7,957 nucleotides of DNA. It comes from Deltaproteobacteria bacterium. GTDB taxonomy: Bacteria; Chloroflexota; Dehalococcoidia; Dehalococcoidales; BS750m-G39. Positions 1-5,988 of this stretch are shown piece by piece (position 1 is the stretch's first letter; the number at the start of each line of letters is the position of its first letter). Both the position numbers and the translations under genes were made by a program. Below the pieces are notes generated by a model. The model searched no databases. It was given only the letters and a program-made list of their open reading frames with translations, and was not told where the DNA came from. The stretch is from positions 1 through 7,957 of the forward strand of contig JAUWGI010000029.1 of assembly GCA_030606505.1 (NCBI GenBank). Reading direction: 5' to 3'.

Positions 1-2351
1 ATTGAGGTATTTCGAAACTCCCCTAACTCCCCTCCCAAAGCTAACTTAGCTTGGGGGGTTTCATTTTCGTAACTCCCCCCATAACTCCCCACTTGCCAAG
101 TAATAGCATGGTGTTTTATCGTGCCCTTGGTTATCATCAAGCCATTGGTAAAACGCATACCATTACGTTTTCTTAAAGCATTGCCAAGCCGCCGGGTATA
201 GTTCCTTATGCTGGTGTCGGCTATAACATCAGGCAAGGCAGCTCTCAGTTCCTCGTTGGCATTTATATAGCTTATCAACTCCACCGCCGTGACTGCCTGA
301 CCACCTAACACGTCATGACAGGTCGCTAAAAAACCTTCCCACTGCGGCGTCTCGGTGTCCGTCTCGTTATACATAGCATCTAGATTAGCCAGGAATCCAG
401 TTACACCCATATATTCCAGCACCCCCCCCACTATCCGGCAATAGGATTCAAAGCCACCTAAGCTCGGCAAGCCTTGCGCTTCCGGCATACCGGCCACTAC
501 CCAGGCCCTAGCCACTGTCAGGATTGCCGCCAAGATAGCGCCACGATTCTCAAATACCCACTCTATTAAGTGTGGGTGCTTAAAGCCGCTCAGGTCACGC
601 AGCCAGGGCCGGGCCATGCGTGCGTCCATGCGCACCCATATACATCGGCGTGGTAAGTCACCACCCAGGCGGATATTGTTCCCAGTAACTATCCAGGTAA
701 TGCGGTTAGGCAACGTCACCATTTCGGACCGTCCAAGTATCCGGTCCTGAAAGGTGGTAGCCGTCAGGACAGCCGCCAGGCTAGGAGTCAATAGGTCATA
801 TTCCACGTTATCGACGGTGACAACAAGCTGGCCCTTGATTAAGAGGCTCGTTATCGCCTTACGCCAGCCCTCATCATCCTTTTGCGCTGTCATCATGGCG
901 GCGGCCCGGCCGGTGGCTATAAGGCTTATTACTTCGGCTAGTAGGCTGGCGCCGGTTCCGGCTTGTGGTTTATCAATAATGGCAAGCGGTACCGGGCCGT
1001 CTATCATCGGCCTGAGAATAGGCGTGAACATTGTGGCTATGGCATTGGCCCGGCTTGCCTCACAATTAAAAGGAAAGTCATAGATAGACTCTATGACCAG
1101 GTTTATAGCCGCTTTAACGTCACTATCTGTAGGCTTATCCGGTATTAGCGGCACTATCAGCTTTGGTGAAGGGTAATAGTAAAGGTTCGTAACGCTGTCA
1201 TAGCCTGGCTTATTCATTACCGTACCGTCAGGACGTATCACCGGCGCTTCAGTTATGCCTATCAGTGGCGGGAATTGGCAATCATTAAGTGAATCAATAT
1301 CGCGTACCACGTCTAGCGGTGGCGTTACGGCTACCCTGTCACCGTCTTTAGCTGAGATTCGGACAAAGTTACAGTTCCGGGCCAGGTAGCCTCTTAAGGC
1401 TGATTCACTCAATGTCTCGGTAAACGGCCTTGCCTTTTCGTCCAGGCTAATCCGGGTAAGCGCACTGCTACGCTTGAATATGCTCTCCGGATTGTTAGCC
1501 TTATAGAGCGCGTCCAGTGCATCAGCCGTTATGTCTCTCAAGTGCCTGTTTGTTACCACAATCTCAGGCAAGGTACTAGCGGCTGGCTGCTCATAGTCCG
1601 GGCATCCGTTAGCCAATTCCCTCAGTTCGTCAGCCGTATGCCCATTGTTTAGCCATTCGCTTACGTCTTTAGCGTCTGGCAGCTCTAGCACTCGTATTCT
1701 GGCAGCCTTGCCATAGCATGAGCGCGCCACTTCCGCCGCATGGTCACGGCCTGGGCCGTCATTGTCCGGGATAATCACTACGTCAGCACCCTTTAAGGCT
1801 TGACTGTAGCTATCGCGCCACTTGCCCGCGCCCATAGGGTTAGTGGTAGCTACCAGGCCCGAGCTCCAAAGCCGGTCAACGTCCTTTTCGCCTTCCACAA
1901 CGTAGATAGGCATATTACCGTCTATAGCCTGTTTTAACTTGTCCTGGTGGTAAAGTGTAGGCGTTATGCCCTTGAGGTTATTGATATAGCTGCCTTTGCC
2001 GTCCGGTCTGCGCTGATAAAAGCCTTTAGGCTTGGTCCGCACCCCTTCGAAAGGCTTGCCATTGGCGTCAGTGTAGTGGTATATGGCCTCAATTTCCCTC
2101 TCCTGTAGCTTGGTTTGGCGGCTATTCAAAAATAGGTCTTGAGGCTTTAAGCCTAGTGGCTTTAGAATGTCCACAGGGTCACACCCGGCAAAGCATTGAA
2201 CTAAAATCTTACCGTCAGCCTCTTTGACGCTAAGGCTAGGCTTGGTGTCATAGTGTCCAGGGCATAAGGCTAAATGCTGGCCGTCACGCACCTGCTTTAC
2301 GCCTTTAAGCAGCTTCAAAAGGTCATTAAGGCTTCGGATTTTAGAGCTCAT
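1..2351 (-). CDS. Phage/plasmid-type DNA primase-ATPase, 3' end beyond the window
   Basis: One frame is open from an ATG at 2351 to the left edge (783 codons, no stop), so the gene is partial. The order is a CHC2-like zinc site (C30, H33, C53, C57), a TOPRIM domain (VVEGEKD at 151-157 and DNDGPGRD at 196-203), a linker, and a P-loop ATPase of the kind fused to primases in phages and integrative elements. In the ATPase, the Walker A position reads PQAGTGASLL (462-471), with alanine at 468 where lysine is normal. TVDN at 512-515 fits Walker B, TGNN at 556-559 fits sensor 1, and PRR at 567-569 could supply an arginine finger. These features suggest a primer-making and unwinding protein for element replication. 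A ribosome site AAGGTG lies 7 bases before the ATG, and the start overlaps the preceding 44-residue gene by 11 bases. Near the left edge the C-terminus becomes G/E rich, so the true stop is probably close. The primase-ATPase class is firm; the exact family and activity are inferred. Confidence 0.85.
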   Translation of the reverse strand, partial: MSSKIRSLNDLLKLLKGVKQVRDGQHLALCPGHYDTKPSLSVKEADGKILVQCFAGCDPVDILKPLGLKPQDLFLNSRQTKLQEREIEAIYHYTDANGKPFEGVRTKPKGFYQRRPDGKGSYINNLKGITPTLYHQDKLKQAIDGNMPIYVVEGEKDVDRLWSSGLVATTNPMGAGKWRDSYSQALKGADVVIIPDNDGPGRDHAAEVARSCYGKAARIRVLELPDAKDVSEWLNNGHTADELRELANGCPDYEQPAASTLPEIVVTNRHLRDITADALDALYKANNPESIFKRSSALTRISLDEKARPFTETLSESALRGYLARNCNFVRISAKDGDRVAVTPPLDVVRDIDSLNDCQFPPLIGITEAPVIRPDGTVMNKPGYDSVTNLYYYPSPKLIVPLIPDKPTDSDVKAAINLVIESIYDFPFNCEASRANAIATMFTPILRPMIDGPVPLAIIDKPQAGTGASLLAEVISLIATGRAAAMMTAQKDDEGWRKAITSLLIKGQLVVTVDNVEYDLLTPSLAAVLTATTFQDRILGRSEMVTLPNRITWIVTGNNIRLGGDLPRRCIWVRMDARMARPWLRDLSGFKHPHLIEWVFENRGAILAAILTVARAWVVAGMPEAQGLPSLGGFESYCRIVGGVLEYMGVTGFLANLDAMYNETDTETPQWEGFLATCHDVLGGQAVTAVELISYINANEELRAALPDVIADTSIRNYTRRLGNALRKRNGMRFTNGLMITKGTIKHHAITWQVGSYGGSYENETPQAKLALGGELGEFRNTS
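16..90. repeat. Four copies of the 8-mer AACTCCCC around a hairpin, inside the primase 3' end
   Basis: Exact copies of AACTCCCC lie at 16-23, 25-32, 71-78 and 83-90 (GGGGAGTT on the coding strand). Between the pairs is a near-perfect inverted repeat: AAGCTAA (38-44) and TTAGCTT (46-52) around a single C, with C and G runs extending the stem past one bulged A. The repeats are read as part of the primase C-terminus, so they may only be a low-complexity protein tail. Alternatively they could be binding sites for a replication protein. Confidence 0.5.
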
Positions 2352-2475
2352 TGGCTTTCACCTTAGTAATTAGTTTCCGCCAAAAAAAATTCCATGCCTG
2401 TTTTTGGGCCGGTGTCACCGGCCCAGGCCGGATATCTACTTTTACCTTAGCTTCTGTGTTCTTAATCGCTTTCAT
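2341..2475 (-). CDS. Small 44-residue protein between HTH regulator and primase
   Basis: An ATG at 2475 opens a 44-codon frame ending in TAA at 2341. It overlaps the end of the HTH gene by 14 bases and the start of the primase gene by 11 bases, the nested packing typical of phage and island operons. The protein has a basic N-terminus (MKAIKNTEAKVKVD), a proline/glycine turn (RPGPVTPAQ) and an aromatic-basic helix (QAWNFFWRKLITKVK). The TPAQ..AW..FW..L pattern resembles small proteins I associate with primase genes in mobile elements, but I cannot name the family and assign no function. Translation is probably coupled to the HTH gene, since the site upstream (GGACGATGG) is a poor ribosome site. 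The coding region contains the perfect palindrome at 2405-2425, whose product is the GPVTPA segment. Confidence 0.65.
   Translation of the reverse strand: MKAIKNTEAKVKVDIRPGPVTPAQKQAWNFFWRKLITKVKANEL
2405..2425. repeat. Perfect 21-base palindrome inside the 44-residue gene
   Basis: TGGGCCGGTG (2405-2414) and CACCGGCCCA (2416-2425) are exact reverse complements around a single T. In the mRNA it would form a strong stem about 55 bases upstream of the primase start codon. No T-run follows it in either direction (T's precede it on the plus strand), so it is not a standard terminator. It may be an operator, a replication-protein site or an RNA hairpin tuning primase expression. Confidence 0.7.
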
Positions 2476-2686
2476 TGCCATCGTCCATACCTAAAACTGC
2501 TAGTATGCGCTTGCGGCGTGTGGGTAGCACATAGCGGTCATGCTCTAACTGCGTAATGTCTAATGGATTAACTTTTGCTAGAGAAGCAAGGTCTATCTGT
2601 CTAAGTCCTTTACTCAAACGGACAAACTTAGCCTTTTGTCCCAAGCTGATATTGCTCAAGATTAGAATATCGCCCTTTGTGTCCAT
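2462..2686 (-). CDS. Small XRE/Cro-C1 type HTH DNA-binding regulator
   Basis: From the ATG at 2686 this encodes 74 residues, almost all one helix-turn-helix domain: a first helix (GQKAKFVRLSKGL), the HTH core RQIDLASLAKVNPLDITQLE, then RRKRILAVLGM, matching the spacing of the Cro/C1 (XRE) fold. It probably acts as a DNA-binding repressor or switch for the element's replication operon, in which it is the first gene; operator and ligand are unknown. The frame stays open upstream to a GTG at 2737, but that start lies against the T-run of the preceding terminator and adds 17 residues (with CKRFTLWQYGN) outside the domain, so the inner ATG is preferred. Neither start has a good ribosome site (GGGA sits only 2 bases before the ATG). 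A TTG at 2659 just before the domain is a further option. The 3' end overlaps the next gene by 14 bases. Confidence 0.75.
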   Translation of the reverse strand: MDTKGDILILSNISLGQKAKFVRLSKGLRQIDLASLAKVNPLDITQLEHDRYVLPTRRKRILAVLGMDDGNESD

Positions 2687-2739
2687 ATTCCCATACTGCC
2701 ATAGCGTGAAACGTTTGCATATAACAATTTTTCGCACAT

Positions 2740-2764
2740 AAAAAAGCCACCGGTCAAGGTGGCT
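2740..2764 (-). terminator. Rho-independent terminator after the orphan gene
   Basis: Read on the minus strand, AGCCACC (2764-2758) pairs perfectly with GGTGGCT (2751-2745) around the loop TTGACC, followed directly by a run of six T's. It begins 27 bases after the stop codon of the 324-residue gene and separates it from the HTH-primase operon. Confidence 0.85.
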
Positions 2765-2791
2765 CTACTTCTCGCGGCGGCTAACTAGGCG

Positions 2792-3766
2792 TTATTTACG
2801 CCATTGACGTGGGTATCCTGTAGCTTCATCATAAGGTGCTAGGTCAAGACTTACGCGTGACCGCTCACGGATTTTAGGCGGGTTTTGGTCTGTTAACTCA
2901 TTGAGATAAGCTGTAGTACTGCCAGGATCCACCCGGCATTTATACCACTGGTCAGCGCCCTCGCGTAGCTTTGAATTATTGCGCCGGACAAATCTTTCGT
3001 TTTTGGCAGCTTTTCTTATCTTTGCTTTAATAGAGCGTTCTCCCCTTGTGCTAGGGTGAGATGGCATTTTATAGCTATCTTCAAGGAGTTTGTCGCCATC
3101 TAGGACTTTGATTGAAATTGAATCTAGCGGTTGGATTTTTTTGTAGTCAACTACTGACACAAAGATAACGGCCAATGTCAATAAATTCGAAGTCTTAGGC
3201 GTAACTTTCCAGATTTCGTTTTCCTGGTCTATTTTGCGATTAAAGCCTGCTAGAATTAACTCTTTTACCCGATTCAGCAAATATTGAAAATCAGGGTGCT
3301 CACTCAGTTGCTTAAATCTGTCAGATTGAAACCATTCTTTCAAATCAACGTATTTACTATTGGTATTGATTCTTGCTACCGTAACCTCGGATTCTGCTAA
3401 CAGGTTATCTTGCTCTCTAGTTAAATGAATAAATACCTCAGTCAATGTTTGCGTAAGCGGCGTAATGTCGTCTAATATACTTTGGCAGCCAGGCAACCGC
3501 CAGGCTTGCATTATGTCATGGAAAATGTTATTAGCCCCATTTGAGCGCATTAAGACAGTTTCCACACAGGCTAAAGCGTAAGCAAATACTAATGCTTCAG
3601 CACAAGGCCAATCAGAAAGCCAGTAGTTACTAGTTCCTTCAGTCAGTAGGATTGGGCCTGTGCGTTGTGCTGCGCGCACGTCCGCTATGACTTCCGGCTC
3701 CGGGTTATGACCGCGGGGTTGTTCTGTATCCGCCCTTACATTATTAACCCTGTCTTTTATATTCAT
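2792..3766 (-). CDS. Orphan 324-residue protein at the element edge, function unknown
   Basis: I do not recognise this protein. It begins with a polar, proline-rich stretch (to about residue 35), followed by a largely helical middle containing WLSDWPCAEALVFAYALACVE (written here only by its ends, about 49-69). A hydrophobic segment LLTLAVIFVSVV (about 195-206) is too short and isolated to call a membrane span confidently. The region from about 245 to 275 is strongly basic (KAKIRKAAKNERFVRR), and the tail ends in PYDEATGYPRQWRK. The basic stretch could bind nucleic acid, but no catalytic motif is visible. The gene is transcribed alone, with a promoter at 3790-3819 and a terminator at 2740-2764, and sits between the radC junction and the replication operon. 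That independent unit at an element end is typical of cargo genes (lysogenic conversion, exclusion or defence) but does not prove such a role. No strong ribosome site precedes the ATG (GAAGG is 14 bases away). Confidence 0.75.
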   Translation of the reverse strand: MNIKDRVNNVRADTEQPRGHNPEPEVIADVRAAQRTGPILLTEGTSNYWLSDWPCAEALVFAYALACVETVLMRSNGANNIFHDIMQAWRLPGCQSILDDITPLTQTLTEVFIHLTREQDNLLAESEVTVARINTNSKYVDLKEWFQSDRFKQLSEHPDFQYLLNRVKELILAGFNRKIDQENEIWKVTPKTSNLLTLAVIFVSVVDYKKIQPLDSISIKVLDGDKLLEDSYKMPSHPSTRGERSIKAKIRKAAKNERFVRRNNSKLREGADQWYKCRVDPGSTTAYLNELTDQNPPKIRERSRVSLDLAPYDEATGYPRQWRK

Positions 3767-3789
3767 TGTTCGCCACTTTGCCTTCTGTT

Positions 3790-3819
3790 ATTATAGGACA
3801 CTTGTATCAGGTTTATCAA
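3790..3819 (-). promoter_or_regulatory. Sigma70-type promoter for the 324-residue gene
   Basis: On the minus strand TTGATA (3819-3814) and TATAAT (3795-3790) are separated by 18 bases. Transcription would start near 3783, leaving a leader of only about 17 bases. A repeated TGATA (3818-3814 and 3809-3805, 9 bases apart) within the spacer could be part of an operator. Confidence 0.7.
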
Positions 3820-3834
3820 GCACTTTTACCATAT

Positions 3835-3860
3835 TTTTAGCGCTTATTTTGAGGCTAAAA
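3835..3860. repeat. Inverted repeat beside the radC junction
   Basis: TTTTAGC (3835-3841) and GCTAAAA (3854-3860) are exact reverse complements with a 12-base loop. No T-run follows on the minus strand, so it is a poor terminator for radC. Its position within 30 bases of the element boundary makes an attachment-site role possible, but there is no direct evidence. Confidence 0.35.
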
Positions 3861-3869
3861 GGCAGGATG

Positions 3870-4421
3870 TTATTGTGAATATGCTCTTGAGGCGGCGCTG
3901 GCCGATATCGCCTCCTTATAGACCTCCCTGGGGTGGACGATGCTGGCATCCAGGCTGCCGACGGAGATTTCAGCCATCTTTATCAGCTGATTCCTGGTAT
4001 CCAGCAGCAACGCCAGGAAATGCTCTTTCTTCTTGCCCCCCAGCCTCCCCCCAACCAGGCTGGCTACAGCCTCCGGGGTCTCAACCACCGATTTATCCTG
4101 AATTTCAGCATAGCCGCCCAGGCGGCTGGATAGCTCGAAGGCGGCCTTAATCTGGGTCGCCTTGGCCAGGCCGATTCCCTTAACCCCGGAAAGCTCCTCC
4201 ACCGAGGCATCGGCGATACCTTTAAGACTGCCGAACTGTGCTAGTAGCCTCTGGGCGGTGACCATCACCGATTCACCGGAAACCCCACGCCCCAGCAGCA
4301 CCGCCAGGATTTCCTGGGCCGATAAGGCCTCAGCGCCAAACTTTTGCAGTCTCTCCCGGGGCCGCTCGGCCAGCGGCAAATCACGGATGGTGAAGGACTT
4401 CTTCAATTTCTCCGCTTTCAA
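3870..4421 (-). pseudogene. radC: RadC (JAB/MPN domain protein), 3' end lost at the element junction
   Basis: RadC proteins (formerly UPF0758) carry an N-terminal helix-hairpin-helix region and a C-terminal JAB/MPN metalloprotease-like domain; their DNA-repair role is doubtful. Here residues 10-60 match the family start (IRDLPLAERPRERLQKFGAE), LSGVKGIGLAKATQIKAA (77-94) is the hairpin-helix motif, and the JAB domain runs from about 112 to VHPREVYKEAISASAAS (162-178). Intact members continue with a hydrophobic strand and HNHPSGD, which supplies metal ligands. Here the protein ends RAYSQ at 183, some 40 residues short of the usual 225-230, so the metal site is missing. The start is TTG at 4421, overlapping the TGA stop of the peptidase gene by 3 bases, so translation is probably coupled. 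The break is best explained by insertion of the element to the left. The truncated product is probably inactive as a JAB protein. Confidence 0.88.
3880..3895 (-). other. Probable attachment junction of the element in radC
   Basis: RadC matches its family through the serine at 3891-3889 and diverges immediately after it. The exact crossover point could lie a few bases either side, since any shared core is read the same in both sequences. The partner junction is outside the window, so no direct repeat can be confirmed. Confidence 0.55.
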
Positions 4422-5536
4422 GAGCCCACCGCCGACTGGTATTTATCGGTGACGTAGTCCTGCCACCGGCTGTCCAAGCCGTCCATGTCAAAGCCGTAGA
4501 CCTCATCCAGAGCATCGTCGTAGCCGCTGCCTTCCCTAAAAATAGTCAACAGCTCGGACATCTTGGCCTGCCCGTAGCTGGCGATAAGGTATTCGACCAG
4601 GCTGTGGCTTTGAGCATAGGAGAGAACAGCCTCTCCGGAAAAAGCGGAGAAGGGGCTGGAAAGGCCCTGCACCGAGATAAGGCTGCCCCCGGCTATAGCC
4701 TCCCCCAGAGCCGTGCTGAACTGCGGTTCCAGCAGCCCCTCGCTGCGCATGGCCAGACCCTCATCCAGCCAGACCGGCAGGCTGTTATAGGGGTTAAGGG
4801 TTATCTGATGAATAACCAGGTGGGTCAGCTCATGGGCGATGGCATCCTTGCCCCAGCTTATATTATTAGGCGATATACCGATAGCCATGGTGCCGTAGCG
4901 GGTAAAGGCCACCCCACCCGTCCACTCCTGGGGGTAAATCATGGCCCCCTGCAGGTCCCCGGAATCGGCGTAGATATAGAGCCGGGCCGGTCTCTCCAGC
5001 TCGGCGCCGGTGTCCTCGGCCAGCCGCGCCATGGCTTGCTGAGCCGTCGCCATCAGTTCCTGGGCAAAGGCGTCATTCCCGCTGTACCAGTAAAGGGTGA
5101 CCTTGCCCTCGGTCAGACTGCGCCAGTCATAGCGTACGTCATCGAATTGCACCTGCGCCGGCACCGTTTCCACCTTATCACCGCTGTCATCGGCTACCTT
5201 CCACCAGTATTCCACGCTGGAGCCGGGCGGCAGCCCGCCGGTCTTTACCATCTCCAGAGCCCAGCCGACATCAACCGTGGTAGCGGGAATAAATTCAATA
5301 TATACCTCGCTAATCACTTCAGCAAAGCCGGCCCGGTCCATGGTATAGCACAGGCGGATATCGGTGATATCGACATCGCTTTGGGCTGATAAGGCAAAGT
5401 TGAGCCGGTAGGGAAACTCGGCCTCCGCCCAGCTGTCGGTTACGGCCAGCCCGCTCTGGGCTTGAGCCAGGCCGGGGCTTAATATAGCCACGAGCAAACA
5501 GACTACTAAAGCTAAAGCGCCAATCTTTTTAATCAT
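4418..5536 (-). CDS. Exported zinc metallopeptidase, MA-like (gluzincin) family
   Basis: From the ATG at 5536 this encodes 372 residues. It opens with a signal peptide: MIKKIG, a hydrophobic core ALALVVCLLVAIL, and a likely cleavage after GLAQA at residue 26. A beta-rich domain follows (about 30-135; FPYRLNFALSAQSDVDITDI), then the peptidase domain, in which AHELTH gives the HExxH zinc site (H235, E236, H239) and WLDEGLA the third ligand E259, twenty residues on. This matches the peptidase MA-like domain and predicts secretion to the cell surface; the substrate is unknown. The frame stays open 40 codons upstream, but that part is a translation of the intergenic hairpin repeat, so it is excluded. 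A GTG at 5545, three codons earlier, is an equally possible start, as neither has a strong ribosome site. The stop overlaps the radC start, and the two form an operon. Confidence 0.85.
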   Translation of the reverse strand: MIKKIGALALVVCLLVAILSPGLAQAQSGLAVTDSWAEAEFPYRLNFALSAQSDVDITDIRLCYTMDRAGFAEVISEVYIEFIPATTVDVGWALEMVKTGGLPPGSSVEYWWKVADDSGDKVETVPAQVQFDDVRYDWRSLTEGKVTLYWYSGNDAFAQELMATAQQAMARLAEDTGAELERPARLYIYADSGDLQGAMIYPQEWTGGVAFTRYGTMAIGISPNNISWGKDAIAHELTHLVIHQITLNPYNSLPVWLDEGLAMRSEGLLEPQFSTALGEAIAGGSLISVQGLSSPFSAFSGEAVLSYAQSHSLVEYLIASYGQAKMSELLTIFREGSGYDDALDEVYGFDMDGLDSRWQDYVTDKYQSAVGS

Positions 5537-5601
5537 TTTCTTCACCCAAACTCTTTTCCCCCCACCCGTTTTATATCTTTTCCCGCCCGCCACCCTTATG
5601 G

Positions 5602-5617
5602 AAGGGCTAAAGCCCTT
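5602..5617. repeat. Hairpin in the peptidase leader region
   Basis: AAGGGC and GCCCTT pair around TAAA. With the promoter at 5631-5639 it would lie in the 5' leader of the peptidase mRNA. T's follow it only on the plus strand, where no gene ends. Confidence 0.5.
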
Positions 5618-5630
5618 TTTACCCCACCCC

Positions 5631-5639
5631 ATTATAACA
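5631..5639 (-). promoter_or_regulatory. Extended -10 promoter candidate for the peptidase-radC operon
   Basis: On the minus strand TG-T-TATAAT (5639-5631) is a perfect extended -10 element. The matching -35 position is purine-rich with no TTGACA-like box, which extended -10 promoters tolerate. Start of transcription would be near 5624, about 88 bases before the peptidase ATG. Confidence 0.55.
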
Positions 5640-5669
5640 GTTCTTTTTCTTTTCACCCTCCCGCCCTAC

Positions 5670-5684
5670 AGGGGTTTCACCCCT
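5670..5684. repeat. TTC-loop hairpin, copy A
   Basis: AGGGGT and ACCCCT pair perfectly around TTC, followed after a few bases by CTTAACCCC. The same layout, with different stem bases, recurs at 5876-5890 and 7905-7923. Confidence 0.5.
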
Positions 5685-5816
5685 ATAAGACTCCTTAACC
5701 CCACCCCAGTGGAGGGGCTGGGCAGCAAGTTCCAGAAGCGCAGCTTATGAGGACGGGCGGGTGGGACGCAAAACCAACGCTAAAAACCGGGCAATTCCTC
5801 ACTTTAATTTTTAGAA

Positions 5817-5905
5817 CCCCATCCCCTGTATCCCCTTCCCCTTAGAAAGGGGAAGGGGAAGATTTTTTCTCTAAAAGGGTCTTCGCCCCTCTTAAACTCC
5901 CCACC
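5817..5905 (+). repeat. Dispersed double-hairpin repeat, copy 1
   Basis: This copy starts ACCCC and contains a perfect 13-base-arm hairpin (5831-5843 with 5847-5859, loop AGA), then a T-run, then the smaller TTC-loop hairpin (5876-5890), then CTTAAACTCCCC. The same order of parts is present at 7850-7932. The strand is arbitrary. In the plus direction the large hairpin plus T-run looks like a terminator, but no plus-strand gene ends here. Confidence 0.6.
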
Positions 5906-5988
5906 TTCTCCCCCCACCCAGTAAAAAAGAAATCGATAGAAGTATAACTTTTGTAGGGCGGGTCGGGTGGGTAGATAAACGCCCTTTT

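Larger units (their letters stand above)
1..3889. mobile_element. One end of an integrated mobile element (prophage, ICE or island) inserted in radC
   Basis: The stretch from the broken end of radC to the left edge holds a phage/plasmid-style replication cassette (HTH regulator, 44-residue protein, primase-ATPase) and an orphan gene, all in the same orientation. The right boundary is placed where RadC stops matching its family, near 3884-3891. The left boundary is outside the window, as the primase gene runs through base 1. Base composition is more A+T rich than the flanking radC, peptidase and prfB genes. No integrase, structural or conjugation gene is visible, so the element class cannot be decided. 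The boundary is inferred from the protein break, not from a pair of attachment repeats, since only one end is present. Confidence 0.65.
5660..5962. repeat. Block bounded by 11-base inverted repeats
   Basis: CCCGCCCTACA (5660-5670) and TGTAGGGCGGG (5952-5962) are exact reverse complements, and the similarity extends outward (CACCC on both sides, with one base of length difference). The 303-base block contains two hairpins of the TTC-loop type. It resembles a MITE-like or other dispersed non-coding repeat. I found no target-site duplication at the flanks. Confidence 0.45.
5537..5988. other. Gene-free 452-base spacer rich in G/C-run hairpins
   Basis: I see no gene here. The spacer holds a probable promoter for the peptidase (5631-5639), four hairpins (5602-5617, 5670-5684, 5831-5859, 5876-5890) and an inverted repeat near its two ends (5660-5670 and 5952-5962). 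C-runs dominate the plus strand. No hairpin has a T-run on the minus side, so I find no convincing intrinsic terminator for prfB. Confidence 0.7.

Noticed and set aside
754..1148. Plus-strand open frames opposite the primase gene
   Set aside because: They lie inside a 783-codon minus-strand frame with clear primase motifs and show no domain of their own; they are shadows.
2698..2727. Promoter TTGTTA...TATGGC for the HTH-primase operon
   Set aside because: The -10 box matches only three of six positions; the operon surely needs a promoter near here, but I cannot support this one.
4604..5389. A 261-codon plus-strand open frame opposite the peptidase gene
   Set aside because: The minus strand carries a signal peptide and HExxH...E zinc site in frame; the plus frame has no recognisable features and no start signals.
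5537..5656. N-terminal extension of the peptidase to an ATG at 5656
   Set aside because: The 40 extra residues translate the intergenic hairpin repeat, precede a clean signal peptide and contain the predicted promoter.
5831..5870. Perfect hairpin plus T-run as a plus-strand terminator
   Set aside because: No plus-strand gene ends here and a minus-strand reading lacks the T-run; it is better treated as a repeat part.
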